This document shows, one piece after another, positions 1 to 11,600 of a stretch of DNA of 64,000 nucleotides. This stretch comes from Pectinophora gossypiella (Eukaryota > Arthropoda > Insecta > Lepidoptera > Gelechiidae). The notes below the pieces were generated by a model that saw only the letters and a program-made list of their open reading frames with translations, ran no database searches and had not been told where the DNA came from. The position numbers and the translations under genes were made by a program. The number at the start of each line of letters is the position of its first letter. Within the stretch, counting starts at the first letter, position 1. The stretch is taken from NCBI RefSeq assembly GCF_024362695.1, contig NC_065417.1, positions 2,287,001 through 2,351,000 on the forward strand, written 5' to 3'.

Positions 1-215
1 TCGCAAAGGCCGGTCATAGGATGGGTGCCCACAAAAAAAAGTTTTCATCTCGACCTCCTCCGTGCTTCGGAAGGCACGTTAAGCCGTTGGTCCCGGCTGC
101 ATTAGCAGTCGTTAATAACCATCAATCCGCACTGGGCCCGCGTGATGGTTTAAGGCCCGATCTCCCTATCCATCCATAGGGAAGGCCCGTGCCCCAGCAG
201 TGGGGACGTTAATGG
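1..215 (+). mobile_element. RTE-like SINE/LINE tail copy, cut by the window edge
   Basis: Contains the shared core CGGAAGGCACGTTAAGCCGT and a tail with CCCGTGCCCCAGCAGTGGGG then ATGGGCTGGTGATGATGAT. An inverted copy is at 7938-8195. Confidence 0.75.
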
Positions 216-466
216 GCTGGTGATGATGATGTGTCTGTCAGATTTTCTGTTTGCAGAACTAAGTAGTGGTTTAATTATTTTGGTTCGCGTAAAATGTATC
301 GGGAAAAACAACGACAATAATCGAGCTATGAAAGCATTCATGCATTTGTAATAATTGGATTATCATCTCAACGGGACAATTAAAACGATGCTCTGTTTTC
401 AAGCGATAATGGCACTTAAAACTTACTCGTGAGCGGCACAGGGCAGTATCTAGGGCGGGAGACAAT

Positions 467-947
467 GGCCCTGATTCCTGCAGACACCTCCTAAATTTAT
501 TTTAAGTTATACCCGTCACTTTCTTATCCGCCGAAAGGGAAAGGGACGGATGATTGACTTTTAATTTTAAATTGAATGAATAACCCGAGCGAATAAACTA
601 GGAGCGTGTGCTGACAACATAATTCTGTCGGGTTATTGGCCAATATGAATTTGGGAGGGTTTTTAAAATTCCTGCCTAAAATTGGCGTGTGTTCCATAAA
701 TTTTATGCCTGTCGATTACCCGTCCCTTTCTTTGTCAGCGGATAAGATAATGACAGGTATAACTTAAAATTACTTAGATGGTGTGTACAGTCACGAGCAT
801 TAATATGTATACACTTTGGTACCATGTCACATTAATTTTTTTGACAAATTGAACTGTAAGTCTCACTAAATGTCAAATATGTTAGTGCGACAGAGTCCTA
901 AAGTGGGTACATTATATTGCTCATGACTGTACAGGAATCAGTCAGTA
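467..947 (+). mobile_element. MITE family 'CCCCGATTCCTGCAG' (about 350 bp) carrying a nested mariner-type MITE
   Basis: Left end GGCCCTGATTCCTGCAGACA; right end GATGGTG...CAGGAATCAG. Internal blocks AAGTTATACCCGTCA, TTATCCGCCGAAA and ATTACCCGTCCCTTTC are partly inverted copies of each other. It is interrupted by 788-929. Confidence 0.85.
788..929. mobile_element. Mariner-type MITE, 142 bp, nested with TA duplication
   Basis: TIRs CAGTCACGAGCA and CAGTCATGAGCA (reverse). It is flanked by TA at 786-787 and 930-931; removing one TA and the element restores GTGTACAGGAATCAG, the expected end of the host MITE. Confidence 0.9.
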
Positions 948-2204
948 TCAATATTAAATTACACCGCCGGTCACCTTTCAATGTTATTTTATTGCTAAAA
1001 TACGGAAGTAATTGTCTAACGATAGGCACTAGGCGGCACTAAATGGGGAGCAATTATTGAGCACCATTTCAACTTAAAATACTCCGACAAAATGCGAGTG
1101 ACGAACACGATAGATGTACCTCTGACTACCCCAATTACCAACGTATATACAGAAAAGGGATATAGTTAGTTGTGAGCTTCTTTTATGGGTTAGGTTCCTC
1201 CCGGGTGCCACCTCCCGGGTGTCTCCCCCCGGGTGTCACCCGCCGGATGGCACCCGCCCTATGCCTCCTATTATAGTCCGAAATAAAATGACCTGTAATT
1301 TATGAATATCTCATTTTAATGGCGTCGCAATGAAAGGCAGTCGGACACAATGGACTATCGAATGCTGCTGATCGAATTGGATTAACTATCGAACGAGGAA
1401 TGATAGGTTCCAATTCGTTGAGTTGTTTCGTTATATGCGACATTGAAGAGGCGATTCGAAATGTTGACTGCTTTTGACGTTTTCAATTTTGTTATTAAGA
1501 GCTGTAAGTGGCGCAGCGTGGTGGAGCATGCTCCAGGGGAAACCTGTGCCTGTGAGCCGTATCATAATAATAATTATTAAAAAGAGCCATTAAGTAAGAA
1601 GACAATTTTATTGGCAGCCACACTTCTACATTCAGCGATTCAGCATAAAGTGATTTCGATGACACATAGTACAGAAACTATAGCTTACTGTACCTACCTA
1701 TTTTTGATATAGGTACCTTCCTACGCACGTAGAACGCATACGCACTGATATAGCATGATTTCCAGGGTTTTTTTACCTTTGATGGGTTTGCTCTTGGCCC
1801 CAGACTTGTCCGAAAGCATTGACGAGGCCTAAGATGGAGCTCACCCAGAAGGTGCCTGTTCACTCTGGCCTTGAAAGCACCCGGGTTATAGGTATGCATT
1901 CGGAAATACAGAAGACGGCAAAGTCCATTCCCTTTGTGTCCGGTTACACAATAGGCTATTTATTACATGGGACTTAAACATAACAGTAATAATAATGGCG
2001 ATTTTTGTTTGAATAAAAACTCGTGATTGACGAAATATTAGGGGAGAGATAGATGTTAATACCTCTTTCAAAGTGGGAAGCATTCCATAATTAATAAAAA
2101 TCGGTTTAATGTAGTAACAAAATTTATAATAAATTATAAGTAATATTATAACAAGCATGACATTCTAGTGAACTAACACATGCACATAACAAGAAACAAG
2201 AACA

Positions 2205-2210
2205 TTTATT
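2205..2210 (-). promoter_or_regulatory. Likely polyadenylation signal of ELOVL
   Basis: AATAAA on the minus strand about 200 bases after the ELOVL stop codon, the first such hexamer downstream. It implies a short 3' UTR. Confidence 0.55.
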
Positions 2211-2407
2211 GAGAAGCTGTGTAGGTACATACACGCAGGTGTCAAACATTATAAAATTGTCTCAACAGCATGTCCATGTCGGACGTACAATATTACAAAT
2301 AATGTCAGTATTAAGCATCAAGGAATTAAGTAAGTACCTAATAATTAGTCACATTATAAACATTTGTCAATTTTAAATATGATTGTTGTTGATAATATTA
2401 ACTCTTG

Positions 2408-2680
2408 CTACCGACCTTTATCAACTGATTTTTTACCGTTTGCCTCATCTATTTCACTAACATGTTTAGACTTCAACTCTTCTACTTTATGGTTCTGTAA
2501 ATTCATCTTGGCGTTACTTTCTCTTCTCTTCTGCAAATAACTCTTGACGTAGAAGTCTGTGAAGAGGTAGATGAAGAGGAATCCGTGGGCCCAACACAGG
2601 GTGAGCAGGAAATAGGAGAGCGGGCACTCTGATACTATGGAGTTCCACGTGATCTGCACCATGATGACTGCGAATTGGAT
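2408..2680 (-). CDS. ELOVL exon 5 (last membrane segment, cytosolic tail, stop)
   Basis: Acceptor ttgttccag is followed by IQFAVIMVQ, which completes the T-x2-Q-x2-Q motif, then a hydrophobic segment ending FTDFYVKSYLQKRR and a charged Lys-rich tail ending KSVDKGR. The tail lacks a canonical KKxx or KxKxx retrieval signal at the extreme C-terminus, although basic residues are close by. Confidence 0.95.
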   Translation of the reverse strand: MQFAVIMVQITWNSIVSECPLSYFLLTLCWAHGFLFIYLFTDFYVKSYLQKRRESNAKMNLQNHKVEELKSKHVSEIDEANGKKSVDKGR

Positions 2681-5600
2681 CTGGAACAAGGGAAATTAAA
2701 ACCCCAAGGTAAGCCCAATTTTTGTAACATCTTTTGATTTTGTTTTTGACGGAAAATTCTACTTGATATCAACTCAGAATCACGGTCTGAATCATCCCTC
2801 AAAGTTTTCCGACGAACGGTCACGAGCATTAATATGTGTACACTTTGGTACCATGTCACATTAACTTTTTTGACAAATTGAACTGTAAGTCTCACTAAAT
2901 GTCAAATATGTTAGTGCGACAGAGTCCTAAAGTGGGTACATCATATTGCTCATGACTGAACATGTGTTCCGGCCAAGTAGTTAATGCCATCTGCGGCAAA
3001 TCTACAATAAGTCCAACGAAAAAAACGAGCATGTGACGGACACGGACAGTGACGGATCTTCTTCTATCGTGTGGGTTGTGACGCGGATTACCAACCCCAT
3101 CACCCCTGGTCTCAGAGTTATTATTGAGCCGCCAAATGCCCCTAACATGGCTCATGTAACGACTACTTACATACATCACTAAGTAGTAACGGGGACCAAC
3201 GGCTTAACGTGCCGACCGCACGGATCATCTTACTTTCGGATAATCAGGTAATCAGCCTGTAAAATCCTAACCAAACGGGATCACAAAGTGATTTTTGTGA
3301 TATGTCCCAACCGGGATTTGAACCCGGGACCTCCGGATCGTGAGCCTAACGCTCAAACTACTAACCACGGAGGCCGTTCATTTGTGATGACTGACACAAA
3401 TGAATGGAGGAGTAATACATATTGTGCCGATTCCATCTATAGTGGGATAAGAGCAGGAGAATAGTGGCAGCCCTAGCAAATTAAAGCAGTGCAAGACCTC
3501 ACAGGGGCGCCCCTCAAAATACATTTTTGTTCGATTATTTTACGGCCACCGAAATAGGTATACCTAATTAAATAATTTACGGCTACCCATTAAGGCCAGG
3601 CGCGCACTACGAGATTTTCGCCGCGCGGCAGAAAAAAACAGCGGCATAATGTCGCACTGTAATTCTGTACCAAACAGTTTTAAATTGTATTGCGCGCACT
3701 TGACGGCAGAGCCACCGCAGCGGCGCAGAATTACAGTGCGACATTATGCCGCTGCTCTTTTCTGCCGCGCGGCGAAAAACTCGTAGTGCGCGCCTGGCCT
3801 AAATGTATAAGTTTTATGTGGCCGCTAAGAGTCCCAATCCAGTTCCCCTGTAGATCTGGGGCTGCCTGTCAGGGTCGGCTGATTTTGTTGCCCCTCCTTC
3901 AAAAAAAAAAAAACGGCGCCCGACGCGATCGCACCGCTTGCACCGCCCTAGGGCCATCACTGCAGGAATGATGACATGTTTGTATTTATTTATTTATTGC
4001 AACACACAACAGGACATTGACAATACATGACAAAATATACAGTTACAAACAAAAATGGTCAGTCAACATCCCAAACAGGGTGCGTTGACAGCATGCAAAA
4101 TCATATAGCAACTAAAAAGAGGTAAAGAAAAAAAAATAAGATTACAATTCAAAAAACAAAACGACTTCAGTTTTTGACTGATTTTAGACTATGAAACTAG
4201 AACTTACCAACTGCATCTTAGTAATGTATTTCTTCCACCACAAATACTTCTCCAAGCCAGGAAACGCGGCAAGTCCGTAGTAACCATACATGATGATGTG
4301 TACAAACGAATTCAACGTTCCGAGAAACACAAGACTAAACGTAGGCTCGTATTTTAATGCTGTCCACGCCGCAAAGTACATTATGGTGTGATGGTAGACG
4401 TGGAGGAAGGATAGTTGGTTCCACTTCTTCCTCAGCACGAAGAAAACAGTGTCCAAGAGTTCAGTCAGTTTGGCAACGAAGTACCAGTAGTGACCTGTTA
4501 CGATCTGGAAAAAGAAATGTCATATTGTAACAATATTGCATCACGCCATTGTGCCTACCTCAGGCAGAGGTGTATTGTACATTATGTAATTCGTTTGGGT
4601 TCGGAATAAGAGTCTGCTCCGAGAGTGGGGGCTTAGGTTTCATCATTCATCGTCATCACCTTTCATCATTTCATTAATTATCAAGAAAAAACACGTAAGA
4701 CTTGGCTGTATGGGCATAGTTCTCTTTGCCTTACCCTTCGGGGAAAACAAAAAAATACTAATGTGACGTGTGACGTAATGACTGCTGCTACATTACGTAG
4801 TTGAGCTTCGATGGTGAACTCTGACGTCACTAATATACTTACCCTATTTTGGCGGTAAATGTCCGCGAGCAATGCGCACACGCGGAACCGTTGACATAGC
4901 TATAAAATATATTGCAAGGCGGTTTATTCTTTAGTTTGTCCCGTTTCTCATCTAGTTCGCGCGATGGGAATCAACGAAAGTGTTATTACATATATTTTTA
5001 ACTTACCCTATTCCTTGTTTCGGGTTCATTCATGAAACACGACGACTCTACCAATCCTTTCTCGAGGATGGCCGAGATACCCTGAAAAATAAGTTATGAA
5101 ATAATAAAAGAAAATTTTATTCATTTTTAATTTTAATTATTTTGTTTCTAACAAGGCTTATTTTTATAACTAAAAAAACATGAATTTTGCAACGGAAAAT
5201 TCTACTTGATATCAACTCGATGTCTCTAACACCCTGTATAATGTTCTGCCGAAATTTTAAGTAAGTATTAAAACTCTTTTTATACAAGAATTGCGCTTTT
5301 TTACGTACGGGAACGTAACGGGCGAACCACTGATATATTGATAGCGATAAACGCTGAATGGGGCAAATGGTCGACCACGCAGGCCGGTCGGTATCAAGGT
5401 CCTGAAGTGTTTGTTGTCGCGAGCGGATTGGCCGCTTTTATGGCTGGACTAATCGGGTCGTCAGGATCGTATACCCAGATAGATCGTATATCATAGAATA
5501 AGTCAGAAATCAGAAATCAGAATCATTTATTCAACGTAATTATCATGGATAAACTTGTCGAAGGTCATTTTTGAATTTACGACATTTCGGAAGGTGTTAT

Positions 5601-8600
5601 GGCTGAGAAGAAATGACAAGAAACTGCAACAGCAACACATCTTTTAAATAAATGAGGGTACATTACAAGTTATTTAATAACTAGAGGGACACATTCAATA
5701 CCAGACATTTTTATCATTTAGGTAAGTAATCATTAATCTTACAATAAGCTTTTTACATAAAGTAAGCTTCACGTGAGCTTTAAATTTATTCTCTGACAAA
5801 TTTAAAATATTATCTGGTATTTTATTGTAAAAACGTATACATAACCCCAAAAAAGATGAATTTAATTTACTTAATCTAGAATTTTGAACAACAATTTTAT
5901 TTTTATTCCTTGTATTGTAAGTATGCCTTTCACAGTTTCTCGGAAGGAGAGATACATTTTTACGTACATACATAATGTTTTCATAAATATATTGACTTGC
6001 GTCCGTCAGTATATTTATTTCTTTAGTAATATTTAGAACGGCAACGTTTCGCTCGAGCTAGGTTTCTCTCACTTCCCCTCGGTCTTACTTTAGTCTTCAA
6101 TTGTATGGGCGTCAGACGTTACACACACAGATGCGCGCGCGTGTACGATATCGTCAAAGTGTAGTGTCTGTGTAAAACGAGATTTTTGTATGAAGTGTCC
6201 GGTGTGTGTCATTTACTTACAATGCTGCAGAGATAGCAGGAGAAAGCGACTTGGAAAGCGTTATAGAAAAGGAGAATGTTGTTCAGTTTGAACGGTTCCC
6301 GGTTCTTCATGAACTGAGGACCCAGCTTCAACACGAACAGTAGATATGCTACCAGGATGGTGACGATTGGATACGGTGTTGGCATCAACGTCCATTCATC
6401 CACGTAATCCACTGAAAAAATAAACAGAATAAAATGAACATAAGCCCCGATTCCTGCAAGACACCTCCTCATTTTAAGTTATACCCGTCATTTTCTTCTG
6501 CTGAAAAGGAAAGGCTCGGATGATTTCGATTGACAACTGTTAAATGAACGGTCTCCGTGGGCCAGTGGTTAAGCATTCCGGAGGTCCCGGGTTCCTATTT
6601 TTTTTGTCGTGACATATTGTAGATTTGCCGCAGGTGGCATTAACTACCTGGCCGGACAAATGGGGAGTTCTGAACGCTTTCACCCGGTACAACGTTTAAG
6701 ACAACAGGCCTGAGGGTGCCCAGTTGGGTGCGAACCTCGGCTCAGGGCGTCGTCTGAGAGGAAAAATATTTGAAAAATTTAATCGACCCTAGTGGGTCGA
6801 TAGCGATAAGCGCTGATTGAGGGAAGTCGTCGACCACGCCGGCGGGGTCGGTATCGCGGTCCTGAAGTGTTTGGTGTCGCGAGCTGATTGGCTGCCTCTA
6901 TGGCTAGAGTAATCAGGTCGTCGGGATCGTATATTACGTCCTTCGGACGCCGATACTTTACAGTACTGTCCCTAAGCGGGATGTATTCGGAAGCCGCAAC
7001 TACCAGGCGATTTGGGTGGTGCGGAGCAGAATCTAAAAAACGTTTTAAAGCTAAATTGAGCCATTGGGCAATGTTTGGCAGACCTAGGTTAATGTGCAGA
7101 TTTTCATTGCGAAGGAACCACGGAGCTCCCGTGGCTTTCCGCATGAAACGATTTAGTATTACCTGTAGACGGTAAATTTGAGAGGGACTCGCGTGAACGA
7201 AAAGTACCCCTGCATAGGTCATGATCGGACGGGTCCCAGGTTCCAGGTTCGAATCCCGGTGAATACATATCCCAAAAATCACTTTGTGATCCCTAGTTTG
7301 GTTAGGAGAAATAGAAGTGTATTTATGCATGTAGTATGTGTAGTATGTGTGATACTAACTTTACGCCCGCGATTTCGTCCGCATGTACTTCGGTTATCGC
7401 GCGCGGCTTTTTTTATCCCTTTAGGGGATTACTTTCGGGATAAAAAATTCGGACAATTAGGTGATCAGCGTGAGTTGCAGTGAGTTTTTGGTGACAGTTA
7501 TTTTTTTAAGCAATGTTAGGATATTTCTTTGACTACATACAAGGTAACGGGCAGACAGAGTTACTTTTTTACAATAATATGACTGCGTATTATGTAAACA
7601 TGACTTCTTCAAAACCGTTAAATGCCGGCTCATTTGGTTACAATAGAATTGGATTTATTCGTTCGAGTCGCCATTATAATGTATAATCAGATTAAGTATT
7701 TTTTCAAACAAACAGTGACTTTACAAAATAACGAATTCCTTATTTCAATATAGGACTTTCCGAGCTACTTTCTCCAAAAAAACAGTAAATTGCGCTGTAC
7801 AGTTTTGTTCTTCCCTTAACCTTCTAATTTCATGGATAACTGTCATATGCATCTAATATTTTTGTTTTTGGGTGTGAATGATCATCCTTATTATTATTTG
7901 TTATGAATATCACCCAGGTACAACACATCTTCCGCCCATTATTCATCATCATCATCATTAGCCCATTAACGTCCCCACTGCTGGGGCACGGGCCTTCCCT
8001 ATGGATGGATAGGGAGATCGGGCCTTAAACCATCACGCGGGCCCAGTGCGGATTGATGGTTATTAACGACCGCTAACGCAGCCGGGACCAACGGCTTAAC
8101 GTGCCTTCCGAAGCATGGAGGAGCTCAAGATGAAAACTATTTTTTGTGGTCACCCATCCTATGACCGGCCTTTGCGAAAGTTGCTTAACTTCAACAATCG
8201 CAGACCGCTACGCTACGCTAGTAATAATATTGAAGAATAAAGAAATTAGTTTTCTTTCAAAAATATTTTGTTTTAATTAACTTCATTATCACAAACAAGC
8301 AGTTTTCATCGTTTTCAGCCATCCTCACTTTACATTATTTATGAACTAGACGAGATCCCGAATTGTACGGGATATCGCGGGATTGATATTTCCAATCCCG
8401 CGGGATCTCGAATTCGCGATCTCAAGTCGGGATTGCATTCCATAGTAGCAACATAATTCTGTACGTGTCTGATCCAAATATTAAGCAACGATTATCTTAG
8501 GTTGACATTTTGTAATGTTTTTTGTAAATATCAAAGCCCACGATGACGCATGTTTGTAAATGGTAGAGATCAGTAGAGGTTATTGTTATTTTAAGTGTCA

Positions 8601-11600
8601 ATGACTCCACTTCCCAGGCAACGTTTCACGAAAAATACATAATATGGCTTTGTCCAGATTAAACGTGATAATTACCTAATTTCTCATTACTCGGTTACAT
8701 ATATAATAAAACTCACCTTCTATATTTATCAACATATATTTATTCATTCCTCTTCTTTAAACATAATACTCTTAGGCTTCTTATCCAATTTTATAAACAT
8801 CCATGACAAACCCAAAAACAATTCCCCGTCTACCAACATTTTACTTTTTAACCGTATTTCTAATTCCGGCCAGTGTTGCAATCTCACGTAAACATTTTAC
8901 TCGTGAGATTTTACTCGATTGGAATCGACCTTACACTCGTCCATCCTGACACAGTGCATGTCCTCATGCACTATATCTAAATTTAAATGACCTTACACTC
9001 GGTCGGTGGATAAATTCAACTAAATAGTTACAATAAAATTGAAAAAGAAAACATGCTCAACATTAAATACTTATTAAATATAACAATCCTCTAAAATAAA
9101 ATAAATCCTCCTTTTTAATGGCTATGAACCCATCAATTCTCATAGCCCATTGTACAACATATTCTAGTTATAAACCAATCCATTCTTACAACTAGAATTG
9201 TTACTTGCGAACCCATCCATTCTCGCAAGTTCCCTATTATTAAAATATCCTTAAAATAAAATAAATCCTCCTTTTTAATGGCTATGAACCCATCCATTCT
9301 CATAGACCATTGTACAATAGATTCTAGTTATAAACCAATCCATTCTTACAACTAGAATTATTACTTGCGAACCCATCCATTCTCGCAAGTTCCCTATTAT
9401 TAAAATATCCTACCTGTGAACCCAAACATGACATCAGCAGGCCTCCTTAACGCTCATTAGAAATTGTAGTAATTGGTCCGGATGTGTACACCGTAACGCA
9501 TTTGCGCTTGATCTCATAGTTTTATCACTTAGTCCATGAATTATGCAATCGACCGCACGTTTTCCGTCAATGTCACATTGGTTTAACAGGGCCAACTTCT
9601 CATAATAATATCTTTCGAGAGGTTCGTTGTACCTACTTTTCCTATTCAGCATTTCCTCCAGGGATTGACCATAATTTTGCTCATAAGGGAATGCGCTTAA
9701 CAATTTATCTTGCCATTCCGGCCAAGTAAATAATATAGTATTCAAATTCTCAAACCAAGTTTTGGCCAACCCCTGTAGTTTTTGCGTCGCAAAATATACA
9801 GTTGTTTTATCGTCCCAACCGTAAACGGTGGCACACTCATTCACCTTCTTCAACCATATATCTATCTTCTGATTTCTTGTCGAGGGATCGAACTCGGGCA
9901 AAATATTCTTATTATTTATATTTTGAGTAGAGTGAACGAGAGTGCCTGATGTTGACGGCTGAGGTTTTATATAATTGAGTGAGTTAATAAGTTTTGCTAC
10001 ATCACTAGAAGTAAACATTGGACTTTCTGACCTATTGTTATCCAGTGGGGTCGTTGTCTTGAGATCCTTGGTTAATATTTCGTCTTTACGCCTACGAGAT
10101 GTGTAGTTGCGTCCATTGCTACTGCTCCTGTCACCTTGCTGATGCACACCTTCCTCCCGTGACGACTGCTGCCGCGGAGAATACAAGTCGCTCGTCCTCA
10201 ATCGGCTGCACTCCCTCCGTAGCTCGTCTTCACGAATCCGCACCCTTTCCTTCTCGCGATGAAGCTTCCATTCTTGGTCCAAAAGAACTAATTCAGGAGC
10301 ACGTTCACGATCAGTACTACGTAGTCGGCTCCTACTACGTATTATTCCTCTATTTTCGCGACGACTTGAACTGCGACTCTGCCGAACCTCGTCAACAGTG
10401 CGATAGCTACTGGTTCTCAGTGCGCTGCGTTCTGTTCGAAAATGTCCTTCTAAAACTCGAAGCCTATCCCGTACACGTTCGAGCTCCCTTTCGCGATCAC
10501 GAAACAGTAAACTATGAGTTTGCTCACGAATAGAACCTCGCGAGCGGCTTCGACTGCGAATTTCTTTGCCTTCCCGCCTGGTAATACTACGGCTTCGCCG
10601 GTCCAGGTCATGGCTGCGTCGCTGATCACTTTTTTCTGGCGTAACCAAACGTCGTGGCCCAAACATCTCAACATCGTGTGGCATGATCTGGTACTCGAAA
10701 TACAAAGGTATGTATCACGTCTTAAAACTATATATCATATATCTTTAAAAATGTGCTCTTGTAGCGCCTTTTCTCTTATTTATAAACAAAACAATAAGTA
10801 ATCGTTGTAACAGTTCATGCACTCGTTAGAATTCCACCAGTAAAATGTATATCAAGCGGTTTTAATAGCTAGTGAGCTTACCTATCCCACTTCTGAAATA
10901 TAATAAAACTCACCTTCTATATTTATCAACATATATTTATTCATTCCTCTTCTTTAAACATAATACTCTTAGGCTTCTTATCCAATTTTATAAACATCCA
11001 TGACAAACCCAAAAACAATTCCCCGTCTACCAACATTTTACTTTTTAACCGTATTTCTAATTCCGGCCAGTGTTGCAATCTCACGTAAACATTTTACTCG
11101 TGAGATTTTACTCGATTGGAATCGACCTTACACTCGTCCATCCTGACACAGTGCATGTCCTCATGCACTATATCTAAATTTAAATGACCTTACACTCGGT
11201 CGGTGGATAAATTCAACTAAATAGTTACAATAAAATTGAAAAAGAAAACATGCTCAACATTAAATACTTATTAAATATAACAATCCTCTAAAATAAAATA
11301 AATCCTCCTTTTTAATGGCTATGAACCCATCAATTCTCATAGCCCATTGTACAACATATTCTAGTTATAAACCAATCCATTCTTACAACTAGAATTGTTA
11401 CTTGCGAACCCATCCATTCTCGCAAGTTCCCTATTATTAAAATATCCTTAAAATAAAATAAATCCTCCTTTTTAATGGCTATGAACCCATCCATTCTCAT
11501 AGACCATTGTACAATAGATTCTAGTTATAAACCAATCCATTCTTACAACTAGAATTATTACTTGCGAACCCATCCATTCTCGCAAGTTCCCTATTATTAA

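Noticed and set aside
6779..7330. The 183-codon minus frame as a single protein
   Set aside because: About the first 32 codons are SINE B sequence joined to the LINE ORF2 C-terminus; a chimera produced by insertion.
10099..10533. A plus-strand open frame of 144 codons (and a twin at 12296-12730), with other 74-95 codon frames
   Set aside because: Antisense or out-of-frame shadows of the Arg/Ser-rich gag frame, where low-complexity codons remove stops.
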